Source of the DNA: Campylobacter coli 76339
Lineage (GTDB): Bacteria > Campylobacterota > Campylobacteria > Campylobacterales > Campylobacteraceae
Reading direction: 5' to 3'
Assembly: GCA_000470055.1 (NCBI GenBank)
Contig: HG326877.1
Coordinates: 124,001 to 188,000 of the forward strand
Length of the DNA stretch: 64,000 bases
Shown here piece by piece: positions 1 through 7,875 of this stretch. The notes below the pieces were generated by a model. The model was not told the origin of the DNA. It saw only the letters and a list, made by a program, of their open reading frames with translations, and made no database searches. Numbering within the stretch: the first letter of the stretch is position 1; the number at the start of each line of letters is the position of its first letter. Both the position numbers and the translations under genes were made by a program.

Positions 1-801
1 CCCGCTTTTAATATCCCTTTTGCCAAGGCTTTAAAAAAAGCAAATTCAAAAACAAAAAGAATTTATTATATCTTGCCTCAAGTTTGGGCTTGGAAAAAAG
101 GGCGTATTCCTGTTATAGAGAGCCATTTTGATGTTTTAGCCTCTATCTTGCCTTTTGATGAGCAATTTTTTAGTAAAAGCATATATGTAGGACATCCTCT
201 TTTGGATGAAATCAAAGATTTTAAAAATGAAAACGATATTAAAATTTTACTTAACAAAAATGAAAGCGAAAAGACTATAGCATTTTTACCAGGCTCAAGA
301 CGCAGTGAAATCAAGCGTTTAATGCCTGTTTTTAGAGAATTATCACGCAAATTTAAAGGAGAAAAAATCCTTTGCGTGCCACCTTTTAATCTTAAAAAAT
401 TGGAAATTTATGGCGATATAAAGGATTTTAAAATACAAAGCAATACACCTCAAGTACTTAAAAAAGCTGATTTTGCTTTTATTTGCAGTGGGACTGCTAC
501 CCTAGAAGCAGCTTTGGTAGGAACTCCTTTTGTGCTGGCTTATAAAGCAAAGGCTATTGATATATTTATCGCAAGACTTTTTGTAAAGTTAAAACACATT
601 GGACTTGCAAATATTTTTTGTAATTTTGCTGGAAAAGAAGCTTTAAACCCTGAATTTTTACAAGAACACGTCAATGTTTTAAACCTTTATGAAGCTTATA
701 ATAAATATGATTATAAGGCATTTTTTGATAAAGTGCATTTTCTAAAAGAATATTTAAAATTTGGAAGTGCGAAAAATCTCGCTAAAATATTAAATCAATA
801 A
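1..801 (+). CDS. lpxB: Lipid-A-disaccharide synthase LpxB (5' end outside window)
   Basis: LpxB is a cytoplasmic, membrane-associated glycosyltransferase of lipid A synthesis that joins UDP-2,3-diacyl-glucosamine to lipid X. The reading frame is open from base 1, so about the first 100 residues are missing; 266 of an expected 360 or so are visible. Family motifs present are [11 protein letters not shown], the GHPLLDE segment, LPGSRRSEI, and [20 protein letters not shown] in the nucleotide-sugar binding half. The gene is followed 17 bases later by greA and heads a same-strand run. The nearby metallophosphoesterase at 1314 may belong to the same lipid A pathway. Identification is secure from the motifs. 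Confidence 0.93.
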   Translation, partial: PAFNIPFAKALKKANSKTKRIYYILPQVWAWKKGRIPVIESHFDVLASILPFDEQFFSKSIYVGHPLLDEIKDFKNENDIKILLNKNESEKTIAFLPGSRRSEIKRLMPVFRELSRKFKGEKILCVPPFNLKKLEIYGDIKDFKIQSNTPQVLKKADFAFICSGTATLEAALVGTPFVLAYKAKAIDIFIARLFVKLKHIGLANIFCNFAGKEALNPEFLQEHVNVLNLYEAYNKYDYKAFFDKVHFLKEYLKFGSAKNLAKILNQ

Positions 802-818
802 TAATTAAGGATATATAA

Positions 819-1304
819 ATGCAAAAAGAACCGATGAGCCAATTTGGCTATGATAAATTAAGCGCTGAATTAAAAGATTTAAAAGACAACCAACGCCCTG
901 CTGTTGTGATAGAAATCGACACCGCAAGAAGTCATGGCGACTTAAAAGAAAATGCAGAATACCACGCTGCAAGAGAAAAACAAGCCTTGATAGAAAGTCG
1001 TATCGCAGAACTTGGCGATTTAATCGCAAGAGCACAGATAATCGATCCTTCGAGCTATGAGCACGATAGTGTTAAATTTGGATCTTCTGTGGTGATTATG
1101 GACTTAGACACCGAAAAAGAAAACAAATATACCCTAGTAGGTACTTGTGAAGGGGATTTAGATAAGGGTTATATTTCTATTGCTTCGCCTATTGCAAAAG
1201 CTATGCTTGGTAAAAAAGAAGGAGATGAATTTAAAGTGCGTTTGCCAAAAGGAGAAAGCGAATTTGAAATCATTTCTATCAGCTACGAACCTTTAAAATT
1301 TTAA
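819..1304 (+). CDS. greA: Transcription elongation factor GreA
   Basis: GreA binds the RNA polymerase secondary channel and stimulates cleavage of backtracked transcripts. At 161 residues it has the normal family length. The N-terminal coiled coil carries the acidic tip in [10 protein letters not shown], and the C-terminal FKBP-like domain contains the GKKEGDE turn. A ribosome site (AAGGAT) lies about 7 bases before the ATG; a second in-frame ATG (residue 6) is possible but less well spaced. It sits between lpxB and a metallophosphoesterase gene that begins ten bases after its stop. Confidence 0.95.
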   Translation: MQKEPMSQFGYDKLSAELKDLKDNQRPAVVIEIDTARSHGDLKENAEYHAAREKQALIESRIAELGDLIARAQIIDPSSYEHDSVKFGSSVVIMDLDTEKENKYTLVGTCEGDLDKGYISIASPIAKAMLGKKEGDEFKVRLPKGESEFEIISISYEPLKF

Positions 1305-1313
1305 GGATAAAAA

Positions 1314-2072
1314 ATTTTATTACAAAATGGAGCGATTTTAATCGCAGATGCTCATGAAAATGATAAAAGAAGAGGTTTTTGGGAGTTTTTACAAGCTTTA
1401 AAAAAAGGCGAAATTACCACACCTCAACTCATTTTAATGGGGGATATTTTTGATTTGCTTATAGGTGAAATCTCTGCTACGCATGAATTTGCAAAACCCT
1501 ATATTAAACTTCTTGAAGAACTCGCTTTAAAAATGGAAATTATTTATCTTGAGGGAAATCATGATTTTAATCTTGCCCGTTTTTTTCAAAGGGTTAAAAT
1601 TTTTAGCCTACAAGAACAACCTTTAAAACTTAATTTGCATACAAGTAAAGGTAAAAATACCAATTTTAAAAATTCTTTTATAACTTTAGCTCACGGAGAT
1701 ATTTTTTTATCTCCGTGTTTGCAATTTACCCTTAAAAGCTTAAGAAATCATTACTTGCTAGTCTTTTTAAATTTTTTAAATCAAATAAGTTCAAATTCTA
1801 TTTCAAATAAAATTCTTAAAAACCAAAACAAAAAAAATCTTTTTTATAAAATTGAAAATTTTAAAAATTTAGCCAAAGAAAGATATGAAAAATATGGAAA
1901 TTTAGGCTTTTGGGTATGCGAAGGACATTATCATCAAAATCTAATATTGGATGAAAAAGATATTAAATATTTCAACTTAGCTAGTTTTGCATATGAGAGA
2001 AGTTTTTTTGTAGTAGAATGTTGTCAAGAAATCAAATTTCGAGAACAGAAATTGAGGGGTCAAAATGTTTGA
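1314..2072 (+). CDS. Calcineurin-like metallophosphoesterase, probable ATT start
   Basis: This is a metal-dependent phosphoesterase. The full motif set is visible only if translation begins upstream of the first ATG (1437): D-A-H at residues 12-14 and GDIFD at 43-47 flank that point, followed by GNHD (81-84), HGD (127-129) and GHYH (204-207). The frame is closed by TAA at 1308-1310. Between that stop and the D-A-H codons there is no ATG, GTG or TTG; the ATT at 1314 sits 6 bases after AAGGA. The protein would be 252 residues. It lies two genes from lpxB and could be the UDP-diacylglucosamine pyrophosphohydrolase of lipid A synthesis (an LpxH/LpxJ-type role), but this is inferred from fold and neighbourhood only. 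Its 3' end overlaps cheV by 8 bases. Confidence 0.8.
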   Translation: MLLQNGAILIADAHENDKRRGFWEFLQALKKGEITTPQLILMGDIFDLLIGEISATHEFAKPYIKLLEELALKMEIIYLEGNHDFNLARFFQRVKIFSLQEQPLKLNLHTSKGKNTNFKNSFITLAHGDIFLSPCLQFTLKSLRNHYLLVFLNFLNQISSNSISNKILKNQNKKNLFYKIENFKNLAKERYEKYGNLGFWVCEGHYHQNLILDEKDIKYFNLASFAYERSFFVVECCQEIKFREQKLRGQNV

Positions 2073-3018
2073 TGAAAATATCGTGAAAACGGGTTCAAAT
2101 GAAATGGAGCTTGTCGATTTCCGTATCTTTAAGCAAGGACACGATAAAGTCTATGAGGGAATTTATGGAGTAAATGTCTCTAAAGTTAGAGAAATTATCA
2201 AAATTCCAAGCCTCACAGAACTTCCAGGTGTGCCTGACTACATCGAAGGAATTTTCGATCTTCGAGGTGTGGTTATACCGGTAGTAAATCTTGCTAAATG
2301 GATGCAAATCACCGAGCCAGAAAGCACTATGCTAAAACCTAGAGTTATCATTACTGAATTTAGCAATATTCTTATAGGCTTTATAGTTCATGAAGCTAAA
2401 AGAATTCGCCGTATCAATTGGAAAGATATAGAGCCAGCTACTTTCTCTACAGGTTCAGGTGCTTTAGATAAAGGAAAGATTACAGGTGTCACTCGCATAG
2501 AGAATGACGAAGTTCTTTTAATACTTGATTTAGAAAGCGTTGTTGAAGATTTAGGAATTTATTCTCCTAAAACTGATATAGACTTCAAAGTTGAAAAATT
2601 CAGCGGAACAGCACTGATTTTAGATGATAGTATGACAGCTAGAAAACGTGTTAAAGAAATGATGCATCAAATGGGCTTTCAAGTGGTTGAAGCCAAAGAT
2701 GGCGTTGAAGGTTTAAATAAGCTTGAAGAACTTAGCCAAGCTTATGGAGAGAATTTAAACTCAGTATTAAAAATTATTGTTAGCGATGTTGAAATGCCTC
2801 AAATGGATGGATTCCATTTTGCTGCACGCATCAAAGAAGATGCTAGATTTAAAGATATTCCTATAGTCTTTAACTCATCTTTATCTAATGAATTTATGAA
2901 TGAAAAAGGTGTTCGTGAAGCCGGTGGTGAAAGCTATTTGGTTAAATTTAATGCAAGTGATTTCTTTAATGAAATTGCTAAAGTCATGAAAAAACACCAA
3001 TCTCAAGAACAGGGGTAA
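2065..3018 (+). CDS. cheV: Chemotaxis coupling protein CheV (CheW-REC)
   Basis: CheV couples chemoreceptors to CheA and carries its own phosphorylatable receiver. Residues 1 to about 165 are a CheW-like domain (GVNVSKVREIIKIPSLTELP, then GIFDLRGVVIPVVNL). Residues about 180-310 are a receiver domain with the acidic pair in LILDDSMTARKR, the phosphorylation site in VSDVEMPQMDG, and the late lysine in SYLVKF. The start overlaps the preceding gene by 8 bases and has GAGGGG three to four bases before ATG. Next come cheA (3-base gap) and cheW, forming the adaptor-kinase operon typical of Campylobacter. Confidence 0.96.
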   Translation: MFDENIVKTGSNEMELVDFRIFKQGHDKVYEGIYGVNVSKVREIIKIPSLTELPGVPDYIEGIFDLRGVVIPVVNLAKWMQITEPESTMLKPRVIITEFSNILIGFIVHEAKRIRRINWKDIEPATFSTGSGALDKGKITGVTRIENDEVLLILDLESVVEDLGIYSPKTDIDFKVEKFSGTALILDDSMTARKRVKEMMHQMGFQVVEAKDGVEGLNKLEELSQAYGENLNSVLKIIVSDVEMPQMDGFHFAARIKEDARFKDIPIVFNSSLSNEFMNEKGVREAGGESYLVKFNASDFFNEIAKVMKKHQSQEQG

Positions 3019-3021
3019 AAT

Positions 3022-5319
3022 ATGGAAGATATGCAAGAAATACTTGAAGACTTTTTGGTTGAAGCTTTTGAGCTAGTTGAGCAAATCGACCATGATTTAG
3101 TGGAACTTGAATCAAATCCGGAAGATCTAGAACTATTAAACAGAATTTTCCGTGTAGCACATACTGTGAAAGGTTCTTCAAGCTTTTTAAATTTTGATGT
3201 TTTAACAAAATTAACACATCATATGGAAGATGTTTTAAACAAAGCAAGACATGGGGAATTAAAAATTACTCCAGATATCATGGATGTTGTTTTAGAATCC
3301 ATCGATAGAATGAAAACCTTGCTTAATTCTATACGCGATAACGGCAACGATACAGCTATAGGAATGGATATAGGACCAATTTGTGCAAGATTAACAGCTA
3401 TATCAGAAGGAGAAGCTCCAAGTAGTGCTGAATCAAACGAAGCACCTGTAGAAGCTCCTAAAGAAGAAGAGCCAGCTCCTGCGCCAGAACCTGAAGTTGA
3501 TGTTAATCAATTGAGCGATTCTGAAGTTGAAGCTGAGATAGAAAGACTATTAAAAGTTAGAAAAGCAGAAGATCAAGCGCGTCGTGCTCAGAAAAAACAA
3601 AATCCTAAGCCAGCAGCGACTCCTAAGCCAGCAGCAGCTGCACCAAAAGCTGAGGGTGGAGAGAAAAAAGTTCCTGCTAGTGGAGGCGGTGGAGGCGGTA
3701 TGGATCAAACCATACGCGTTGAAGTAAAAAGACTAGATCATCTGATGAATCTTATCGGTGAGCTTGTTTTGGGCAAAAACCGCCTACTTAAAATTTATGA
3801 TGATGTTGAAGAACGCTATGAGGGTGAAAAATTCCTTGAAGAATTAAATCAAGTTGTGAGTCAATTAAGTATCATTACAACAGATGTGCAACTTGCGGTT
3901 ATGAAAACAAGAATGCAACCGATTGCAAAAGTTTTCAACAAATTCCCAAGAGTTGTGCGTGATTTAAGCCGTGAGCTTGGTAAGCAAATAGAGCTTGAAA
4001 TTACAGGGGAAGAAACCGAACTTGATAAATCTATCGTGGAAGAAATCGGCGATCCTATCATGCACATGATTAGAAACTCGTGTGATCACGGTGTTGAAGA
4101 TCCGGCAACGCGTGCTGCTAACGGTAAACCTGAAAAAGGTATCGTACAGCTTAAAGCTTATAACGAAGGAAATCATATCGTTGTAGAAATTACCGATGAT
4201 GGTAAAGGACTTGATCCAAATGGCTTGAAAGTTAAAGCTATAGAAAAGAATTTGATCACTGAAAGAGAAGCAGATCAAATGACTGATAAAGAAGCTTTTG
4301 CATTGATTTTCAAACCAGGTTTTTCAACCGCAGCAAAAGTTACCAATGTTTCAGGTCGTGGCGTTGGAATGGATGTTGTTAAGACTAATATTGAAAAACT
4401 CAACGGGGTGATTGAAATCGATAGTGAATTAGGTAAAGGAAGTTCATTTAAGCTTAAAATTCCTCTTACTTTGGCTATCATCCAGTCCTTGCTCGTTGGA
4501 ACTCAAGAAGAATATTACGCGATTCCTCTTGCAAGCGTTCTTGAAACAGTTAGAGTGCCAATCGATGATATTTATACTATCGAAGGTAAAAATGTACTAC
4601 GCCTTAGAGATGAAGTACTTTCTCTTGTAAGACTTTCGGATGTATTTGGAGTTAAGCAAGTACTTGAAAGTGGAGATCAAACCTATGTGGTAGTTATCGG
4701 CGTAGCAGAAAGCAAGCTAGGTATTATTGTTGATACTCTTGTAGGACAAGAAGAAATCGTTATTAAATCTATGGGTGATTATTTGCAAAACATCCAAGGT
4801 ATAGCAGGTGCTACTATCCGTGGTGATGGTAGAGTAACGCTTATCATAGATGTAGGCGCTATGATGGATATGGCAAAAGAAATAAAAGTAGACATCAAAG
4901 CTCAAATTGAATCAAGCGCTAAAAAGCCAAAAGAACAGCCAAGTGATTATAAAGTTTTAATCGTGGATGATTCTAAAATGGATAGAACTTTAATGCAAAA
5001 AGCTTTAGAAACACTAGGAGTTAGCTTGATCGAAGCTACTAACGGTGTTGAAGCATTAAATATCATAAAATCAGGTGAACATGATATTGATGCGATACTG
5101 ATTGATATCGAGATGCCAAGAATGGATGGTTATACCTTAGCGGGCGAAATTAGAAAATATTCTAAATATCGCAATCTACCGCTTATTGCAGTTACCTCAA
5201 GGACAAGCAAAACCGATCGTCTAAGAGGGGTTGAAGTAGGTATGACAGAATACATTACCAAACCTTATTCTCCAGAATATTTGGAAAATGTGGTTAGAAA
5301 AAATTTGAAACTAGGATAA
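3022..5319 (+). CDS. cheA: Chemotaxis histidine kinase CheA with C-terminal receiver
   Basis: CheA is the chemotaxis kinase that phosphorylates the flagellar response regulator in complex with receptors and CheW/CheV. Domains in order: Hpt domain with phospho-His47 in FRVAHTVKGSSSF; a low-complexity Glu/Pro/Ala linker at about 135-225 ending in a glycine stretch; dimerisation and HATPase domains (RNSCDHGVEDP, DDGKGLD, SGRGVGMDVV); a CheW-like domain (about 490-630); and an extra receiver domain (about 645-765) with VLIVDDSKMDR, the acceptor in LIDIEMPRMDGY and TKPYSPE. The 765 residues thus form a CheA-Y hybrid, the usual form in Campylobacterota. The linker contains repeated PKPAA units. Confidence 0.97.
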   Translation: MEDMQEILEDFLVEAFELVEQIDHDLVELESNPEDLELLNRIFRVAHTVKGSSSFLNFDVLTKLTHHMEDVLNKARHGELKITPDIMDVVLESIDRMKTLLNSIRDNGNDTAIGMDIGPICARLTAISEGEAPSSAESNEAPVEAPKEEEPAPAPEPEVDVNQLSDSEVEAEIERLLKVRKAEDQARRAQKKQNPKPAATPKPAAAAPKAEGGEKKVPASGGGGGGMDQTIRVEVKRLDHLMNLIGELVLGKNRLLKIYDDVEERYEGEKFLEELNQVVSQLSIITTDVQLAVMKTRMQPIAKVFNKFPRVVRDLSRELGKQIELEITGEETELDKSIVEEIGDPIMHMIRNSCDHGVEDPATRAANGKPEKGIVQLKAYNEGNHIVVEITDDGKGLDPNGLKVKAIEKNLITEREADQMTDKEAFALIFKPGFSTAAKVTNVSGRGVGMDVVKTNIEKLNGVIEIDSELGKGSSFKLKIPLTLAIIQSLLVGTQEEYYAIPLASVLETVRVPIDDIYTIEGKNVLRLRDEVLSLVRLSDVFGVKQVLESGDQTYVVVIGVAESKLGIIVDTLVGQEEIVIKSMGDYLQNIQGIAGATIRGDGRVTLIIDVGAMMDMAKEIKVDIKAQIESSAKKPKEQPSDYKVLIVDDSKMDRTLMQKALETLGVSLIEATNGVEALNIIKSGEHDIDAILIDIEMPRMDGYTLAGEIRKYSKYRNLPLIAVTSRTSKTDRLRGVEVGMTEYITKPYSPEYLENVVRKNLKLG

Positions 5320-5323
5320 GAAT

Positions 5324-5845
5324 ATGAGTAATGAAAAATTAGAGCAAATATTGCAAAAACAACAAACTCAGATGGCTGGTCCTGAAGCTGATCAAAGAGA
5401 AGATGATATCATACAACTTGTAGGTTTTGTGGTAGGAGATGAGGAATATGCTATTCCGATTCTTAACATACAAGAAATCATCAAACCTATAGAATACACA
5501 AGGGTTCCAAGTGTTCCTGACTATGTTTTGGGTGTATTTAATATGCGTGGAAATGTTATGCCTTTAATTGACTTGGCACAGCGTTTCAATTTAGGGAGTT
5601 CTAAAATGACTCCTCAAACTCGCTATATTGTCTTAAGAGGCGAAACAAATGGAAGTGGAGTTGGAGGAAATGCAGGCTTCGTGATAGATAGATTAACCGA
5701 GGCTATCAAAATTCATAGAAACCGCATTGATCCGCCACCTGAAACTTTAGTAAAAGACAAAGGTATGATCTACGGTATAGGTAAAAGAGATGAAAATATC
5801 CTTACCATACTCAAAGTTGAAGCCCTACTTAAGCGTGAATTTTAA
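5324..5845 (+). CDS. cheW: Chemotaxis adaptor CheW
   Basis: CheW bridges chemoreceptors and CheA. The 173-residue protein has the single CheW beta-barrel fold: QLVGFVVGDEEYAIPILNIQEI, PSVPDYVLGVFNMRGNVMPLIDL, and the late VDRLTEAIKI-like segment. It has a polar N-terminal tail of about 25 residues. It begins 4 bases after cheA, and its stop overlaps the start of serB in a TAATG arrangement, so translational coupling is likely. cheV, cheA and cheW form one transcription unit here. Confidence 0.96.
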   Translation: MSNEKLEQILQKQQTQMAGPEADQREDDIIQLVGFVVGDEEYAIPILNIQEIIKPIEYTRVPSVPDYVLGVFNMRGNVMPLIDLAQRFNLGSSKMTPQTRYIVLRGETNGSGVGGNAGFVIDRLTEAIKIHRNRIDPPPETLVKDKGMIYGIGKRDENILTILKVEALLKREF

Positions 5846-6468
5846 TGATAAAACTTTGTGTTTTTGATTTTGATTCCACTTTGATGGATGGAGAAACTAT
5901 CGACATACTGGCTAAGGCTTATGGCAAAGAAAAAGAAGTGGTTGATATCACTCATCGTGCTATGGCAGGCGAACTTGATTTTTTTGAGAGCCTGCAAGAA
6001 CGCGTTAGCTTTCTAAAAGGAATGCCTTATGATCTTGTTCTCAAAATAGGACAAGATCTTCCATTGATGAATGGAGCTTATGAACTCACTGAATTTTTAA
6101 ATTCTAAAAATATTTTTGTTGTTATTTTTAGTGGAGGTTTTCATGAAGGAATCGATCCTGCCATGAAAAAACTAAAAGTAAATTTAGGCTTTGCAAACTA
6201 TCTACATCATAAAAATAATACTTTATCAGGACTAGTGGGTGGAGAAATGATGTTTTCAAATTCAAAAGGTTTAATGCTACAACGCCTTAAGAACTTTTTA
6301 AATTTGCAAACTCATGAAGTCATGTGTGTGGGCGATGGAGCAAACGATATTGCTATGTTTAATGAAAGCGGTTTAAAAATCGCATTTTGCGCTAAAGAAA
6401 TTTTGCGCTCAAAAGCAGATATTTGCATAGACAACAAAGACTTAAAAGAAATAATAAAGGTAATATAA
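5845..6468 (+). CDS. serB: Phosphoserine phosphatase SerB
   Basis: SerB is a HAD-superfamily phosphatase for the last step of serine synthesis, phosphoserine to serine. HAD motif I is FDFDSTLMDGE near residues 7-17 with the nucleophilic aspartate; motif II is in VVIFSGGF; motif III/IV is VGDGANDIAMF. At 207 residues it is the short form without the N-terminal ACT-like domain seen in some bacteria. The start codon overlaps the cheW stop (TAATG) and tal follows after one base. Confidence 0.92.
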   Translation: MIKLCVFDFDSTLMDGETIDILAKAYGKEKEVVDITHRAMAGELDFFESLQERVSFLKGMPYDLVLKIGQDLPLMNGAYELTEFLNSKNIFVVIFSGGFHEGIDPAMKKLKVNLGFANYLHHKNNTLSGLVGGEMMFSNSKGLMLQRLKNFLNLQTHEVMCVGDGANDIAMFNESGLKIAFCAKEILRSKADICIDNKDLKEIIKVI

Positions 6469-6469
6469 G

Positions 6470-7456
6470 ATGAAAAAATTTTCTCTTTGGTGTGATTTTA
6501 TAGAAAATAGTTTTTTAGATGATGATTTTTTAAATTTGTTATCGCGAGGAGTTAATGGAGCAACCTCAAATCCCGCTATTTTCAAAAATGCCATTTTAAA
6601 CTCACCTATCTATAAAGAAAAGATAGCCAAATTAAAAGGAAAAAAAGCAAAAGAAATTTACGAAGAACTTGCTGTGGCTGATATACAAAAAGCAGCAGAT
6701 AAACTTGCTCCTTTATATCACGCAGGAAATGACGGTTTTATAAGCCTTGAAATCGATCCGAGATTTTATGATAATACAAGCTTGAGTTTAGGTGAGGCAA
6801 AAAAACTTTATAGCGCCATTGGCAAAGACAATGTGATGATTAAAGTCCCAGCAACCAATGCTTCTTATGAAGTAATGTACGAATTGATGAAAAATGGTAT
6901 CAGCGTAAATGCTACTTTGATTTTTTCTTTAGAACAAAGCCAAAAATGCTTTAATGCTTTAAATGCAGGTTTGGTTGAATTTAGAAAAAACAATACAGCC
7001 TTACAAGGAAAAAATGCTCACTTAAGAACCCCGCAAGCTGTGATAAGCATCTTTGTAAGTCGTTTCGATAGACTTTTAAATTCCAAAGCAAAAGAACAAA
7101 ATCGTATAGGAATTTTAAATGCGAATTTAGCCTACAACAATATCATCTCCAAAAATGAACCTAATATCCGAGCTTTATTTGCAAGCACGGGTGTAAAAGG
7201 TGATGATTTGCCAAAAGATTATTATATCAAAGAACTTCTATTTGAAAACAGCATAAACACTGCTCCACTAGATGCTATCAATGCATTTAAAACCGAAATT
7301 GAATTTAAAAAACCTTTAATGAATTTTGAAATTTACACACAACTTAATGCTATCATTTCACAAAATGAAAGAGAAAAAGCTTGCGATGAATTACTAAAAG
7401 ACGGCTTGGAGCAATTTTGCATAGCTTTTGAAGAAATTTTGCAAGCATTGAATTAA
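6470..7456 (+). CDS. tal: Transaldolase
   Basis: Transaldolase moves a dihydroxyacetone unit between sugar phosphates in the non-oxidative pentose phosphate pathway. The Schiff-base lysine is K125 in NVMIKVPATN, and GATSNPAIF near residues 30-38 is the N-terminal signature. Length is 328 residues. Campylobacters generally cannot use glucose, so this enzyme mainly supplies pentose and erythrose phosphates for biosynthesis. It converges with the Sua5-like gene on the other strand, with a 4-base overlap of stop regions. Confidence 0.94.
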   Translation: MKKFSLWCDFIENSFLDDDFLNLLSRGVNGATSNPAIFKNAILNSPIYKEKIAKLKGKKAKEIYEELAVADIQKAADKLAPLYHAGNDGFISLEIDPRFYDNTSLSLGEAKKLYSAIGKDNVMIKVPATNASYEVMYELMKNGISVNATLIFSLEQSQKCFNALNAGLVEFRKNNTALQGKNAHLRTPQAVISIFVSRFDRLLNSKAKEQNRIGILNANLAYNNIISKNEPNIRALFASTGVKGDDLPKDYYIKELLFENSINTAPLDAINAFKTEIEFKKPLMNFEIYTQLNAIISQNEREKACDELLKDGLEQFCIAFEEILQALN

Positions 7457-7875
7457 CGAATTTTTTTAAGCTTCTTACGATGAAGTTTTATTATTTTTGA
7501 TGGGGTATTTTCAAAAAATATCTCATCAACTACAACATCTGCAACACCTCTGGCCCAAAGCTCATCAAATTTTTGTCCGTGCTTGTTTGCAGAACTTGAA
7601 TAAAAACAGCCCTTTTTTTCTAAAAATTGTGCATGTTTACACTCTTTGACGATTCTTATTGCTTGATTGTTTGGATAAATAAAAGTTGTTTTTTTAGCAC
7701 GACGCACTAAATTTTTAAATTGATTTGGAACTCTTACGATTTTTTTTAACTCACTGAATTTTGCAGAGGTGATCAAGCAGGGCTGATCTTTAGCCCTGCC
7801 TTTTAAAACATTGATTTCTTCTAAATTTTTACTTAAAAATCCTGCTGTAGTATCTGTTTGCGCTAGATAAATCAA
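7453..7875 (-). CDS. Short Sua5/YciO/YrdC-family protein
   Basis: The 140-residue protein begins [14 protein letters not shown] and continues with a KGRAKDQP segment, the ATP/threonine binding signature of the Sua5/YrdC family, which makes threonylcarbamoyl-AMP for the tRNA t6A modification. Later SSSANKHG also fits. It is well below the usual 180-210 residues, so some peripheral strands are missing. The start is TTG overlapping the carB stop (TTGA), and no ATG fits the conserved N-terminus. It is co-transcribed with carB. Whether it is the functional TsaC of this organism or a paralogue cannot be told from the window. Confidence 0.7.
   Translation of the reverse strand: MIYLAQTDTTAGFLSKNLEEINVLKGRAKDQPCLITSAKFSELKKIVRVPNQFKNLVRRAKKTTFIYPNNQAIRIVKECKHAQFLEKKGCFYSSSANKHGQKFDELWARGVADVVVDEIFFENTPSKIIKLHRKKLKKIR

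Noticed and set aside
1437-2072. Metallophosphoesterase starting at the first ATG
   Set aside because: It would delete the essential D-x-H metal motif, which is coded just upstream in the same frame.
3964-4278. Reverse-strand frame inside cheA
   Set aside because: Antisense shadow of the highly conserved HATPase domain.
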